In this document: positions 7,019-14,712 of the stretch, piece after piece
How positions within the stretch are numbered: the first letter of the stretch is position 1
Layout: each line of letters opens with the position of its first letter
Source of the DNA: CAJPSE01 sp963514535
GTDB lineage: Bacteria; Synergistota; Synergistia; Synergistales; Aminobacteriaceae
NCBI GenBank assembly: GCA_963514535.1
Contig: CAUPUB010000043.1
Location: forward strand, 1 to 18,526
DNA length: 18,526 bases
Direction: 5' to 3'
Position numbers and translations under genes: made by a program
Notes under the pieces: generated by a model
Told to the model about the DNA's origin: nothing
What the model saw: the letters and a program-made list of their open reading frames with translations, nothing else
The model's database searches: none

Positions 7019-8241
7019 GCCCTTTTCCCCTCCTCGAGGCTCGTTCTGATCCGCTTCGCCCTTCGGCGCACCCGCTCCAGGAAAAAGCCCAAGGCGATCA
7101 GCAGGAGGCCGCCCACCGTGAAGAACGCGGCCTTGGGCATGAAGTCGTAGAAGCGGTCGAAATAATAGCGCAGCACCAAAAGGCAGAAAAAGGTGGTCGC
7201 CAGGGTGCGCCCCCTCCAGGTCAGCCAGAGCATGAGCAGGGAGAGAATCAGGGCCGACAGCACCGCAAAGGCGATATCGGGTGAGGAAAACCCCATCCCG
7301 ATGACCAGCGCGTTGAACCTGGGGAGGCAGTACGGCAGAACGGAGTCGCGCCAGAGTTGGGAAATCGTGAGGAAGAGCCCGCAAACCCCCGTCAGCATAA
7401 TCCCCCACCCCTCCAGGTCACCCTTCCGTTCTCCGAAGGAGCAAAGGACCATCAGCACCCCGATGCCGCCCAGCACGACCAAATCCAGCGCTGGGTCCGA
7501 GAGACAGGTGAAGAGCGGCAGACTGACGAAGGAAAGGGTTGTGAAAACGTTCATGCCGAAACAGAGGCGTCTGCGCTCCCCCAGACGCCACCAGGCCGCC
7601 CACAGGGCCGAGACGATCAGGATCCTTTGGGGAGGTAAGAAGAGGCTCCGCAGGAAATCCACGACAGAGAACCGTGGAGCATCCCAGAGGCCGCCGAACA
7701 GACCGAACCACGGGGCATGGAATCCATACAGAAAGACAATCGCGAGCGCCTGCATGAGAAGCACCTGGAACGAGTCGCGAAAGAGCAGGGCGGCGGGCAG
7801 TACCCCCACAAACCACCAGGCGATAGCCGTAGTCCAGTGCCCGCCCTGGTGGAACATCTGCGCCATCAGAAAGATGCCCCCGCCGTAGATGAAGCTTCCC
7901 AGCAACAGGAAGGCCCGTGACGTGCGCGGAAACTCCGCCTCCGCCCGCCAGGCTGCAAGGATGGAAAACAGGTAGCAGAGCACGATCAGGACAGCGCGGA
8001 AGGCGCGGGGCATGTCCAGCCAGTTCGCGGCGACGGCGCTCAGGAACCCCAGGCCGATGAGCATCCCCCCCAGCCCCAGCAGGACCTGAGGGAAATGCCC
8101 CTTCCTCGGAGCATAAAGCCCCTCAATGACGGATGCCTGGACCGGGTCGATGATCCCGGAATCCCTCCAGAGGGCGACCTCGCGCAGGAGGAAAGCCAAC
8201 TCCTTCCTCCTGACGAAACGCTCGGGAGAGAACCCTTCCAT
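7015..8241 (-). CDS. DUF2157 multi-pass membrane protein
   Basis: The ATG at 8241 has GGAG 9 nt upstream and gives 408 residues. The N-terminal segment (about 10-45, FVRRKELAFLLREVALWRDS followed by GIIDPVQASVIEGLY) matches the soluble head typical of DUF2157 proteins. About ten hydrophobic segments follow, beginning with VLLGLGGMLIGLGFLSAVAA near residue 53. A basic tail (RVRRRAKRIR) suggests a cytoplasmic C-terminus. It starts 18 nt after the metG stop and overlaps the GDYXXLXY start by 4 nt, so all three are probably on one mRNA. Function is unknown in the family. Confidence 0.85.
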   Translation of the reverse strand: MEGFSPERFVRRKELAFLLREVALWRDSGIIDPVQASVIEGLYAPRKGHFPQVLLGLGGMLIGLGFLSAVAANWLDMPRAFRAVLIVLCYLFSILAAWRAEAEFPRTSRAFLLLGSFIYGGGIFLMAQMFHQGGHWTTAIAWWFVGVLPAALLFRDSFQVLLMQALAIVFLYGFHAPWFGLFGGLWDAPRFSVVDFLRSLFLPPQRILIVSALWAAWWRLGERRRLCFGMNVFTTLSFVSLPLFTCLSDPALDLVVLGGIGVLMVLCSFGERKGDLEGWGIMLTGVCGLFLTISQLWRDSVLPYCLPRFNALVIGMGFSSPDIAFAVLSALILSLLMLWLTWRGRTLATTFFCLLVLRYYFDRFYDFMPKAAFFTVGGLLLIALGFFLERVRRRAKRIRTSLEEGKRA

Positions 8242-8259
8242 GACGGGGAACTCCAGCCC

Positions 8260-10218
8260 TCAACTCACGCGGCTGCCCAGCGGGATCTCGCCCGTTGGGG
8301 CCACGAGGGTCAGGGCCTCGCTGTTCCCGTCCACCTTGACGCTGGCAGCCAGGATCATGCCGTTGCTCTCGATGCCGCAGAGTTTCGCCGGCTTCAGGTT
8401 CGTCACCAGGATCACGCGTCGGCCCTCCAGTTCCCCGGGGGTGAAGAACGCCTTGATGCCGGAGCAGACGGTGCGCTTTTCGTACCCCAGGTCCACCTCC
8501 AGCTTGTAGAGCTTGCGCGACTTCGGGATCTCCTCGACCTTGACGATCTGCGCCACGCGCATCTCGACGGCACGGAACGCCTCGATGCCTATTTCAGGCT
8601 CGTGCTCGGAAGCGGCGGAACTGCCTTTCTGACTACCCTTCTGCGGGGCGTCCGCCTTGTCTCCCGCCTCGCGCGCCTTCCTCCACGCCTCCAGGTCGAT
8701 CCGGGGAAAGAGCACCTCGGCCTTGCGCACCCGCGTCCCGGCGCCCGTGCCCCAGACGAAATCGTCGTAGAGGAGCTCCAGGGGGGAGCCGTCGAGTCCA
8801 AGCTGCTCCCAGATTCGCCGCGACGTCCCCGGCATATAGGGGGCGGCCAGCAGGGCCGAGAGGCGAAGCGCCTCGTACAGGCTCAGGAGCACGGAGTCCA
8901 GCCTCTTCTCCTGCCCCTCCTTAGCCAGCTTCCAGGGCATGGTCTCGTCGATGTACTTGTTGGCGCGCCCAATGAGCGCCCAGATCGCCTTCAGGGCCTC
9001 GTCGAAGGCAAAGCGCTCCATGGCGTCGTCCACGCGCTCCAGCGTCGCCGCCGCAAGCGCACGGAGCTCGGCGTCCAGCGTGTCGTCGAGAGCCCCTCTC
9101 GGGACGGTTCCCCCCCGGTAGCTGACGATCATCTGGAGCGTGCGGTTCAAAAGATTGCCCAGGTCGTTCGCCAGGTCGCTGTTGATGCGCCCGACGAGCG
9201 CAGCCTCGGAGAAGTCCCCGTCATGGCCGAAGGGCACCTCGCGAAGCAGAAAATAACGGAAGGCATCGGCCCCGTAGAGCTCCGCCATCTTGAAGGGGTC
9301 CACGACGTTGCCCTTGGACTTGCTCATCTTCTCACCGTCGACCGTCCACCAGCCGTGGGCGATGACCGAGACGGGGGGCTCCAGCCCCAGGGCCAGGAGC
9401 ATGAGCGGCCAGATGACGCAGTGGAAGCGGATGATGTCCTTGCCCACCACATGCCGGACGGACGGCCAGTATTTCCGGAACATCGCGGGATCGTCCAGAT
9501 ACCCCACCGCCGTGGCGTAATTGATCAAGGCGTCGAACCAGACGTAAATCACGTGCTTCTCATCGCCCGGGATCGGGATTCCCCACTTGAGGGTCGTCCG
9601 GGACACGGACTGATCCCGAACCTCCCCCCGGAGGAAGCTCATGATCTCGTTGTAGCGAACGCGCGGCATAACCCCGTCCAGGTGCTTTTCGTAATGTTCG
9701 ATCAGCCCGGGAACGTATTTTGAGGCTCGGAAAAAGTAGCTTTCCTCCTGCATCAGGATCAGGGGCCGTCCGCAGTCCGGGCAGGTGTTGCCCTCCCCGG
9801 CGCTGGACTCGGGAACGTAGGTCTCGCAGGGGACGCAGTACTGCCCCTCGTAGGTCCCCTTGTAGATGTCCCCCTGGTCCATCAGTTTCCCGAACATGGC
9901 CTGGACCACGCGGATATGGCGCGGCTCGGTGGTGCGGATGAAGTCGTCGTTGCCGATATCCAGGACCTTCCAGAGCTCCTTGAAGTTGACGTGGATCTTG
10001 TCCACCAGCTCCTGCGGCGTCATCCCCTTCGCCTCCGCGGCGGTCTGGATCTTCTGCCCGTGCTCGTCCGTACCTGTGAGGAAGCGCACATCAAAGCCCT
10101 TCATACGCTTGTAGCGGCTCATGACATCGCAGGCTATCGTCGTGTAGGCGTGTCCGATGTGGGGAATGTCGTTGACGTAATAGATGGGGGTGGTGATGTA
10201 GAAATTCCTGCCGTCCAT
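8260..10218 (-). CDS. metG: Methionyl-tRNA synthetase
   Basis: This 652-residue cytoplasmic enzyme charges tRNA-Met with methionine using ATP. It is a class I synthetase with HIGH at 20-23 (PHIGHAY) and KMSKS at 297-301. A zinc-binding insertion has C128-xx-C131 and C146-xx-C149. The C-terminal 110 residues or so (from about 545, IGIEAFRAVEMRVAQIVKVE) form the Trbp111-like tRNA-binding/dimerisation domain, so the protein is of the longer bacterial type. The ATG at 10218 follows GGAGG with a 9-nt spacer. A Lys/Gly/Ser/Ala-rich linker separates the anticodon-binding region from the tail domain. It sits between an XRE-like gene (19-nt gap) and the DUF2157 gene. No T-box leader or other riboswitch is visible upstream. 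Confidence 0.97.
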   Translation of the reverse strand: MDGRNFYITTPIYYVNDIPHIGHAYTTIACDVMSRYKRMKGFDVRFLTGTDEHGQKIQTAAEAKGMTPQELVDKIHVNFKELWKVLDIGNDDFIRTTEPRHIRVVQAMFGKLMDQGDIYKGTYEGQYCVPCETYVPESSAGEGNTCPDCGRPLILMQEESYFFRASKYVPGLIEHYEKHLDGVMPRVRYNEIMSFLRGEVRDQSVSRTTLKWGIPIPGDEKHVIYVWFDALINYATAVGYLDDPAMFRKYWPSVRHVVGKDIIRFHCVIWPLMLLALGLEPPVSVIAHGWWTVDGEKMSKSKGNVVDPFKMAELYGADAFRYFLLREVPFGHDGDFSEAALVGRINSDLANDLGNLLNRTLQMIVSYRGGTVPRGALDDTLDAELRALAAATLERVDDAMERFAFDEALKAIWALIGRANKYIDETMPWKLAKEGQEKRLDSVLLSLYEALRLSALLAAPYMPGTSRRIWEQLGLDGSPLELLYDDFVWGTGAGTRVRKAEVLFPRIDLEAWRKAREAGDKADAPQKGSQKGSSAASEHEPEIGIEAFRAVEMRVAQIVKVEEIPKSRKLYKLEVDLGYEKRTVCSGIKAFFTPGELEGRRVILVTNLKPAKLCGIESNGMILAASVKVDGNSEALTLVAPTGEIPLGSRVS

Positions 10219-10237
10219 AATAAAAAACCTCCAGAAT

Positions 10238-10798
10238 TCACGTACTCGGACCGTCCGGACCGGGACCCCAGGTCGGCCGGCCCCTCCAGGGCCTGAGCAC
10301 GATGGGTTTCAGGTTGAAGCATTTCAGGGCCTCATTCACATCCTCCAGGCCAAACACGCCCTTATCGAGACAATGAAGGAGGACGATATCGTAGACCTCA
10401 TCCTCCGACAACGCATACCCTGCCGAGGCAAGAAGTCGAAGCATCTCGTCCCGTTCCAGCTCGAGCGCCAGGCCGAAAGCAAAGATCTGCTCCTTGACGG
10501 GACGACACTGCCCCTCGGCACGCAGAGCGACCATGTCCTCCGGGGTCCAGCCCACTCTGGAGCTCACCTCCGCGTCTCCGACGCCCCTCTCCTCCATCAG
10601 CTCGGTAAGGGTTTTAACGAAGAAGCACGGCCCCTCCTCCGAGGAAAGGCCCGCAAGGACATGAGGAGCGGAGATTCCCCCTCCCGTGGAAAACGTGGCA
10701 CCCTCCTCCCCCTGGAGGGGACGGAGCGTTCCCTCCAGGGAGCTGAGCGTCCCATAAACTTTTTCCGCAAGCTCAACGAGAAACTCCGAGGATAACAT
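10238..10798 (-). CDS. XRE-like helix-turn-helix protein upstream of metG
   Basis: The ATG at 10798 follows GGAGG with an 8-nt spacer and gives 186 residues. Residues about 58-125 read like an XRE/Cro helix-turn-helix domain (VKTLTELMEERGVGDAEVSS, then RVGWTPEDMVALRAEG). A helical C-terminal part follows (RLLASAGYALSEDEVYDIVL, DVNEALKCF). That ASAGYALS...NEALF-like ending is a pattern I know from a widespread group of Firmicutes-type XRE-like proteins of unknown role. The N-terminal 50 residues and the last 20 (Gly/Pro-rich) look disordered. A perfect inverted repeat lies 33 nt upstream of the start and could be an autoregulatory site. The family is reasonably likely; the target is unknown. 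Confidence 0.75.
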   Translation of the reverse strand: MLSSEFLVELAEKVYGTLSSLEGTLRPLQGEEGATFSTGGGISAPHVLAGLSSEEGPCFFVKTLTELMEERGVGDAEVSSRVGWTPEDMVALRAEGQCRPVKEQIFAFGLALELERDEMLRLLASAGYALSEDEVYDIVLLHCLDKGVFGLEDVNEALKCFNLKPIVLRPWRGRPTWGPGPDGPST

Positions 10799-10830
10799 CG
10801 CTATGACCTCCAGAAGCCCGGCAAAAAGCC

Positions 10831-10853
10831 GATCATGTTATCTTATCATGATC
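10831..10853. promoter_or_regulatory. Inverted repeat upstream of the XRE-like gene
   Basis: GATCATG (10831-10837) and CATGATC (10847-10853) form perfect 7-bp arms around a 9-bp AT-rich centre (TTATCTTAT). It overlaps the stop codon of the MFS gene and precedes the XRE-like start by about 33 nt. The size and symmetry suit an operator for a dimeric helix-turn-helix protein. Binding is inferred only. Confidence 0.4.
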
Positions 10854-12051
10854 CTCGGCGCTCCTCCCGGAACACGGGTGAGAGCAGAAAGAGCAGGCCC
10901 AGCAGCGGCAGCAGCCCGAGGATCAGCGTCGTATCGTGAATGCCGATCCTGTCCGCAAGCTGTCCCAGGGGGTAGAGCGCCACGTTTGCCGTCCCCCACG
11001 CAAGCCCCATGACCACCGAGCTTGCGACGCTCCGGGCATGGGGCATCAGAGTCTGGGCCAGGACCACGGTGAGGGGTATGGTGGAGTAGATGCAGGAGAC
11101 CCCAACGACGTAGAGGGAGGTCGAGAGCAGCCCCGAGGCCAACGAGGCCGACGTCAGGAAAAGCGCCCCCAGGAGCAGGGTCAGCCCCAGGATCGTCCTG
11201 ATGCTTACCCTCCGGGACAGCCGTTCGATGGGGATCATCGCCAGGGTTCCTCCGAGCGTGATGCAGAAGAGGACGGCTCCGATGGCATCCAGAGAACCGC
11301 CCTCGGCCGCAATCTTCAGCGGCAGGAAAAAGCGCACGCACTGGAACACGACATCCCGGATCACGGCGACGGCCCATACGGGGAAGAGCACCGCGAACAC
11401 CCCACCGAAGCTCCTCCAGAACCCCGAGCCGCCTTCGGTACGCGGAGGAAGCGCCTCCCGGAGAAACGGCATAAAACTATAGATCAGCGGGGCAAGCAGG
11501 AGAGGAGGGAGAAGCGTGACCCAAAGGCCTCCATATCCGAACCGCTCCACCACGAAGACGGCAACGACGGGACTGATCAGGACTCCAGCCGTCCCGGAGA
11601 TGTTGAACAGGGTCAGGGCAAACGGCAGTTTTTCCGGCCTCGCCACATACCCGATCCCCCCGCTGCCCTGAGGGTGGAACAGGGCGCTCCCCACCCCCCA
11701 GAGCCCGGCGAAGAGGAGGGCTCCTCCATAGCTTCCCGCACCTGGAAGCATGACGGCCCCCAAGCCGCAGAGCAGGGGGCCGACCATCATGAGCCAGGGG
11801 CGCCGGATGCGGTCGCAGAAGTAGCCGATCACGGGCTGTCCCACGATGTGACAAAGCCCCACGATGAGGCTGAGCGCTCCCGTCAGCGCGTAATCCAACC
11901 CCAGCGACGCCTTGATATGGGGGACGAAGGTGGGCAGAAACGCCGCATACATGTCGTTGACGCCGTGTGCCAGCGAGATCAGGACGACCTTGATCTCCGA
12001 AAATGCAAAAAAATCCCCCTTCAGGGGGAAGGTGCCCGTCTTCCCATTCAA
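10846..12051 (-). CDS. MFS transporter, fosmidomycin-resistance (Fsr)-like
   Basis: This 401-residue protein has about twelve hydrophobic segments and ends in a basic cytoplasmic tail. The first helix, VVLISLAHGVNDMYAAFLPT (22-41), with its HxxND motif, the QPVIGYFCDR loop and SALFHPQGSGG match the Fsr branch of the major facilitator superfamily. That branch contains proton-driven drug or sugar-efflux type carriers; the substrate here is unknown. I accept a TTG start at 12051 with GGAG 10 nt upstream, because the next in-frame ATG (residue 34) would remove half of the conserved first helix. A hairpin followed by a T run lies within the first 15 codons (12007-12029), which is unusual. The XRE-like gene begins 47 nt downstream. 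Confidence 0.88.
   Translation of the reverse strand: MNGKTGTFPLKGDFFAFSEIKVVLISLAHGVNDMYAAFLPTFVPHIKASLGLDYALTGALSLIVGLCHIVGQPVIGYFCDRIRRPWLMMVGPLLCGLGAVMLPGAGSYGGALLFAGLWGVGSALFHPQGSGGIGYVARPEKLPFALTLFNISGTAGVLISPVVAVFVVERFGYGGLWVTLLPPLLLAPLIYSFMPFLREALPPRTEGGSGFWRSFGGVFAVLFPVWAVAVIRDVVFQCVRFFLPLKIAAEGGSLDAIGAVLFCITLGGTLAMIPIERLSRRVSIRTILGLTLLLGALFLTSASLASGLLSTSLYVVGVSCIYSTIPLTVVLAQTLMPHARSVASSVVMGLAWGTANVALYPLGQLADRIGIHDTTLILGLLPLLGLLFLLSPVFREERRGS
12007..12029 (-). terminator. Intrinsic-terminator-like hairpin inside the 5' end of the MFS gene
   Basis: On the minus strand TCCCCC (12029-12024), a TGAA loop and GGGGGA (12019-12014) are followed directly by seven T (12013-12007). This has the textbook form of a rho-independent terminator, but it lies about 22 nt inside the coding sequence read from the TTG at 12051. 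No other terminator is visible after the 180-residue gene upstream (stop at 12141). It may end the rpoD transcript or attenuate MFS expression. Confidence 0.55.
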
Positions 12052-12140
12052 TGCAGATCAACTCCATTCCCCAGAGGGTTTAAACGGCGCCCGCCCCTTT
12101 TCCCTGTTTTACCCAAAATCCCTTGTGGCTATAGCCGCAG

Positions 12141-12683
12141 CTACTGTATCATGGACAATTTGAGACTTCGATCGAAAAAAAGCGTGGCCAACCGCCGCCG
12201 CCCCTTCATCAGGGAATAGGAATATGGGGCGTCCAGGGCCGACGCCACGTAGCGTCTGCGCAGGACAAGGCTATACCCCGCATGATCGGCTATCGTAAAG
12301 ATACGATCCAGAGGAAGCCCCAGTTGAGATGCGCCAATAAGAGGCGTCATCGGTTCTCCGGAGAGGACAACCCGTCCCGCAGAAGAGGCCGACGCCCCAT
12401 CCCCACCACTTCCGGAGGCCGATTCTCCCGACACCTTATCCCCGGGCAGGGTCCCAGCGGGAAAGCCTGTGAGGGTGGTTACAGTTTTTTTACGTTTCGC
12501 AAGGGCCTTCAAATCTGACCCCACTTCCACAGTCTCCCCTTTTTTCTCCTCGGACGCCTTGGCCGCAGCGGGGCGGAGCGGCCGGACCGCCGCGTCCGCG
12601 CTCCACCTGGCGCCGAAAGCCCACCCCCCTATTGCCAACACACCGCATATCAACAACACAGCGCTCTTTTTTGAAGACGTCAT
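12141..12683 (-). CDS. Membrane-anchored or exported protein of unknown function
   Basis: The ATG at 12683 follows GGGGAGG with an 8-nt spacer and gives 180 residues. Residues about 6-24 form a hydrophobic signal or anchor segment after three positive residues (TSSKKSAVLLICGVLAIGGW). A low-complexity Lys/Glu/Ser/Gly/Ala region follows to about residue 105. The C-terminal 75 residues are the ordered part, with a PLIGASQLGLPLDRIFTIAD stretch and a basic hydrophobic ending (LRRRYV, LMKGRRR, LFFDRSLKLSMIQ). I do not recognise a family. It starts 58 nt after rpoD with no terminator between them, so it is probably co-transcribed with rpoD. Confidence 0.72.
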   Translation of the reverse strand: MTSSKKSAVLLICGVLAIGGWAFGARWSADAAVRPLRPAAAKASEEKKGETVEVGSDLKALAKRKKTVTTLTGFPAGTLPGDKVSGESASGSGGDGASASSAGRVVLSGEPMTPLIGASQLGLPLDRIFTIADHAGYSLVLRRRYVASALDAPYSYSLMKGRRRLATLFFDRSLKLSMIQ

Positions 12684-12741
12684 ACGAATAACCTCCCCAA
12701 AAGATGGGACAACGACGGCAAAGATGCACGCACAGCCGAGA

Positions 12742-13875
12742 TCAATCCAGAAAATCCTTGAGTTTACGACTGGGCTGACGAAGCTTCCTCAGCGCCTTGG
12801 CCTCGATCTGCCGGATCCGCTCCCGGGTCACGTTGAACTTGCGCCCGACCTCCTCCAAGGTGTAGGAGTGCCCGTCCTCCAGGCCAAAGCGGTAGTGAAG
12901 CACCTCCCGCTCCCGACTGGACAGCGTGGCCAACATCTCCTCGATCTGCTCGTGAAGCAGATGACCCGCCGCAGCCTCGTCCGGGCTCGGCAGGTCCCGG
13001 TCCTCGATGAAGTCGCCCAGCTGGCTGTCCTCCTCCTCCCCTATCGGGGTCTCCAGGGAGACCGGAAGCTGGGATATGCGACGTATCTCCTCGACCCGGG
13101 AGGGTTCTATCTCCATCTCCGCGGCAATCTCCTCGTCCGTTGGCTCGCGGCCCAGCTGCTGCACGAGCTGACGGGAGATGCGCACCATCTTGTTGATGGT
13201 CTCCACCATGTGGACCGGCACGCGGATCGTCCGAGCCTGATCTGCAATGGCGCGGGTAATAGCCTGACGAATCCACCAGGTAGCGTAGGTGCTGAACTTG
13301 AACCCCCGGCGATAGTCGAACTTCTCCACGGCCCGGATCAAGCCGAGATTACCCTCCTGTATCAGGTCCAGAAAGAGCATCCCGCGCCCAATGTACTTCT
13401 TCGCGATGCTGACCACCAGGCGGAGGTTCGCGTCGACGAGCTTCTGCTTCGCCTTGACATCCCCCTCCTCCATGCGCTGGGCCAGGACGACCTCCTCCTC
13501 CGCCGTCAAAAGGGAGACCTTGCCGATCTCCCTCAGGTACATGCGCACCGGGTCCGTCAGAGGGATGTCGTCCAGCCTGCCGAAGTCCCCGTCCAGGGAC
13601 GGGAGCAGCTCCTCCCCAACCCCGACGGGGGCATGGACCTTACTCTGAGTCTCCCCCTCGACGACCTCGATCCCCAGCTCCTGGAGGTTGCTCAGGATAT
13701 TGTCCAGAGTATCCGGGTCCCAAACCTCTACCGGGACATGCCGCTCGATATCTCGATGCGTGACAAAACCGCGTCCCTGCCCCTCGTGGACAAGGCTCCT
13801 CACCTTTCCCAGGTACTCGGGGAAATCGCTCTTTGCCGATCCGATCTTGACATCGCTCTTATTTCCTTCCTGCAC
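12742..13875 (-). CDS. rpoD: RNA polymerase primary sigma factor (RpoD/SigA)
   Basis: This 377-residue protein directs core RNA polymerase to housekeeping promoters. Visible parts in order are a compact region 1.1 (about 15-75), region 1.2 (TDPVRMYLREIGKVSLLTAE, 107-126), and region 2 including DLIQEGNLGLIRAVEKFDYR (170-189) and FSTYATWWIRQAI (194-206), which bind the -10 element. Region 3 and region 4 follow (YTLEEVGRKFNVTRERIRQI, 338-357), the latter recognising -35. The short length without the long non-conserved region of the proteobacterial protein matches the SigA type. The start is GTG at 13875 with GGAGG about 9 nt upstream; an ATG at 13882 is out of frame and too close to the ribosome site. 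dnaG, the common neighbour, is absent. A 219-residue unknown gene lies 63 nt upstream on the same strand. Confidence 0.97.
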   Translation of the reverse strand: MQEGNKSDVKIGSAKSDFPEYLGKVRSLVHEGQGRGFVTHRDIERHVPVEVWDPDTLDNILSNLQELGIEVVEGETQSKVHAPVGVGEELLPSLDGDFGRLDDIPLTDPVRMYLREIGKVSLLTAEEEVVLAQRMEEGDVKAKQKLVDANLRLVVSIAKKYIGRGMLFLDLIQEGNLGLIRAVEKFDYRRGFKFSTYATWWIRQAITRAIADQARTIRVPVHMVETINKMVRISRQLVQQLGREPTDEEIAAEMEIEPSRVEEIRRISQLPVSLETPIGEEEDSQLGDFIEDRDLPSPDEAAAGHLLHEQIEEMLATLSSREREVLHYRFGLEDGHSYTLEEVGRKFNVTRERIRQIEAKALRKLRQPSRKLKDFLD

Positions 13876-13938
13876 CGCACATGACCTCCATTTTCATTCC
13901 GCCGTCTCTCCAGTTCCTCAGGTGGATCGGAACGCCTG

Positions 13939-14598
13939 CTATTCTACCGGGACAAGGCCAAAAAACGGAGGGAAAGAGACCTCGGGGGATGGGCCGACCA
14001 TCTGCCGGGTCTCGGCAAACTCCATCTCGTAAAGCAACCTGCTGATCCGAAGCTGAAGCGGATCGTCCGTCTCGTAAGCCATACAGAAACGCCGATATCC
14101 AAACTGTTCCGCAAAGAAGGCAAGGCCCGGGTCCCCGTCCTGGGAGGCGAGCATCCCCTCGAAGTCCGTCAAAAACTTCTCCTCGTCAAAAAAAATCCCC
14201 TCGCTCACCAGGACGATCACCTTGACGTTCTCCAGCAACACGTCCCCGTTCCAGAGGGAGCAGAAGGCGACCCCGGCGGAAAGTTCCTCCGAGCCGCCGA
14301 ACCCGGCGCCTATGAGGTGCTCCATACGCGGGGAGTAACCCAGAATCATCATGAACCCCAAGCTGGATACCCACTGGGGCTTGATCCTATAGAAGCTGTC
14401 GCGCATCAGGCTTCCTATGAGCCCCGTCCCAAGCGAGGACATAAAGAAGAACTCGCTCCCCCGGTCGAGACAGGACGCCGCCACCCTCCTCAGCCTTGGG
14501 CTGAGGGGACAATTCATGGAGATCGGCTGATAATCCACCCCGAAGGGGAACCAGGACGCGACCTCGAGGTCCAGATCCGAATTCCAGTAAGGAAGCAA
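13939..14598 (-). CDS. Unrecognised protein encoded upstream of rpoD
   Basis: The frame gives 219 residues from a TTG at 14598, preceded by AGGAGG with a 5-nt spacer; the stop is TAG at 13939-13941. The composition is that of a soluble globular protein, rich in aromatic residues (MLPYWNSDLDLEVASWFPFG at the start), with hydrophobic strands FMMILGYSP and VKVIVLVSEGIFFDEEKF. No signal peptide or transmembrane span is clear and no catalytic motif is recognised. It lies 63 nt before rpoD with no visible terminator, so the two probably share a transcript. The coding call rests on the ribosome site, the length and the clean fit between its neighbours. Confidence 0.78.
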   Translation of the reverse strand: MLPYWNSDLDLEVASWFPFGVDYQPISMNCPLSPRLRRVAASCLDRGSEFFFMSSLGTGLIGSLMRDSFYRIKPQWVSSLGFMMILGYSPRMEHLIGAGFGGSEELSAGVAFCSLWNGDVLLENVKVIVLVSEGIFFDEEKFLTDFEGMLASQDGDPGLAFFAEQFGYRRFCMAYETDDPLQLRISRLLYEMEFAETRQMVGPSPEVSFPPFFGLVPVE

Positions 14599-14677
14599 AG
14601 CGTCCTCCTATATTTAATCTCAGACCTTCAATTTACCGGCATACGGCTCATTGGCCTTTTTTTTGGCCCCTTTACAA

Positions 14678-14712
14678 CGAAGCTCTCGCCGGTCTGACCG
14701 CGAGGCCCTTCG
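14678..14712 (-). terminator. Hairpin directly after cheV, possible terminator
   Basis: Immediately after the cheV stop the minus strand can fold CGAAG...CTCGC-GGT with ACC-GCGAG...CTTCG, an imperfect hairpin with small internal loops. The tail (TTGTAAAG) is only weakly U-rich, so termination is uncertain. Confidence 0.35.

Noticed and set aside
8095..9723. Plus-strand open frame of 542 codons opposite metG
   Set aside because: It lies antisense to an unmistakable methionyl-tRNA synthetase and shows no protein-like motif.
10936..12219. Plus-strand open frame of 427 codons opposite the MFS gene
   Set aside because: It is very rich in charged residues and Pro with no hydrophobic core; it is the shadow of a membrane protein gene.
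12469..13884. Plus-strand open frame of 471 codons opposite rpoD
   Set aside because: It is the antisense shadow of rpoD, with composition that mirrors sigma-factor codons.
14653..14668. GGCC-T8-GGCC element upstream of the 219-residue protein gene
   Set aside because: The T run is the loop, not the tail, and the stem is only 4 bp, so it is not a credible terminator. Its role is unclear.
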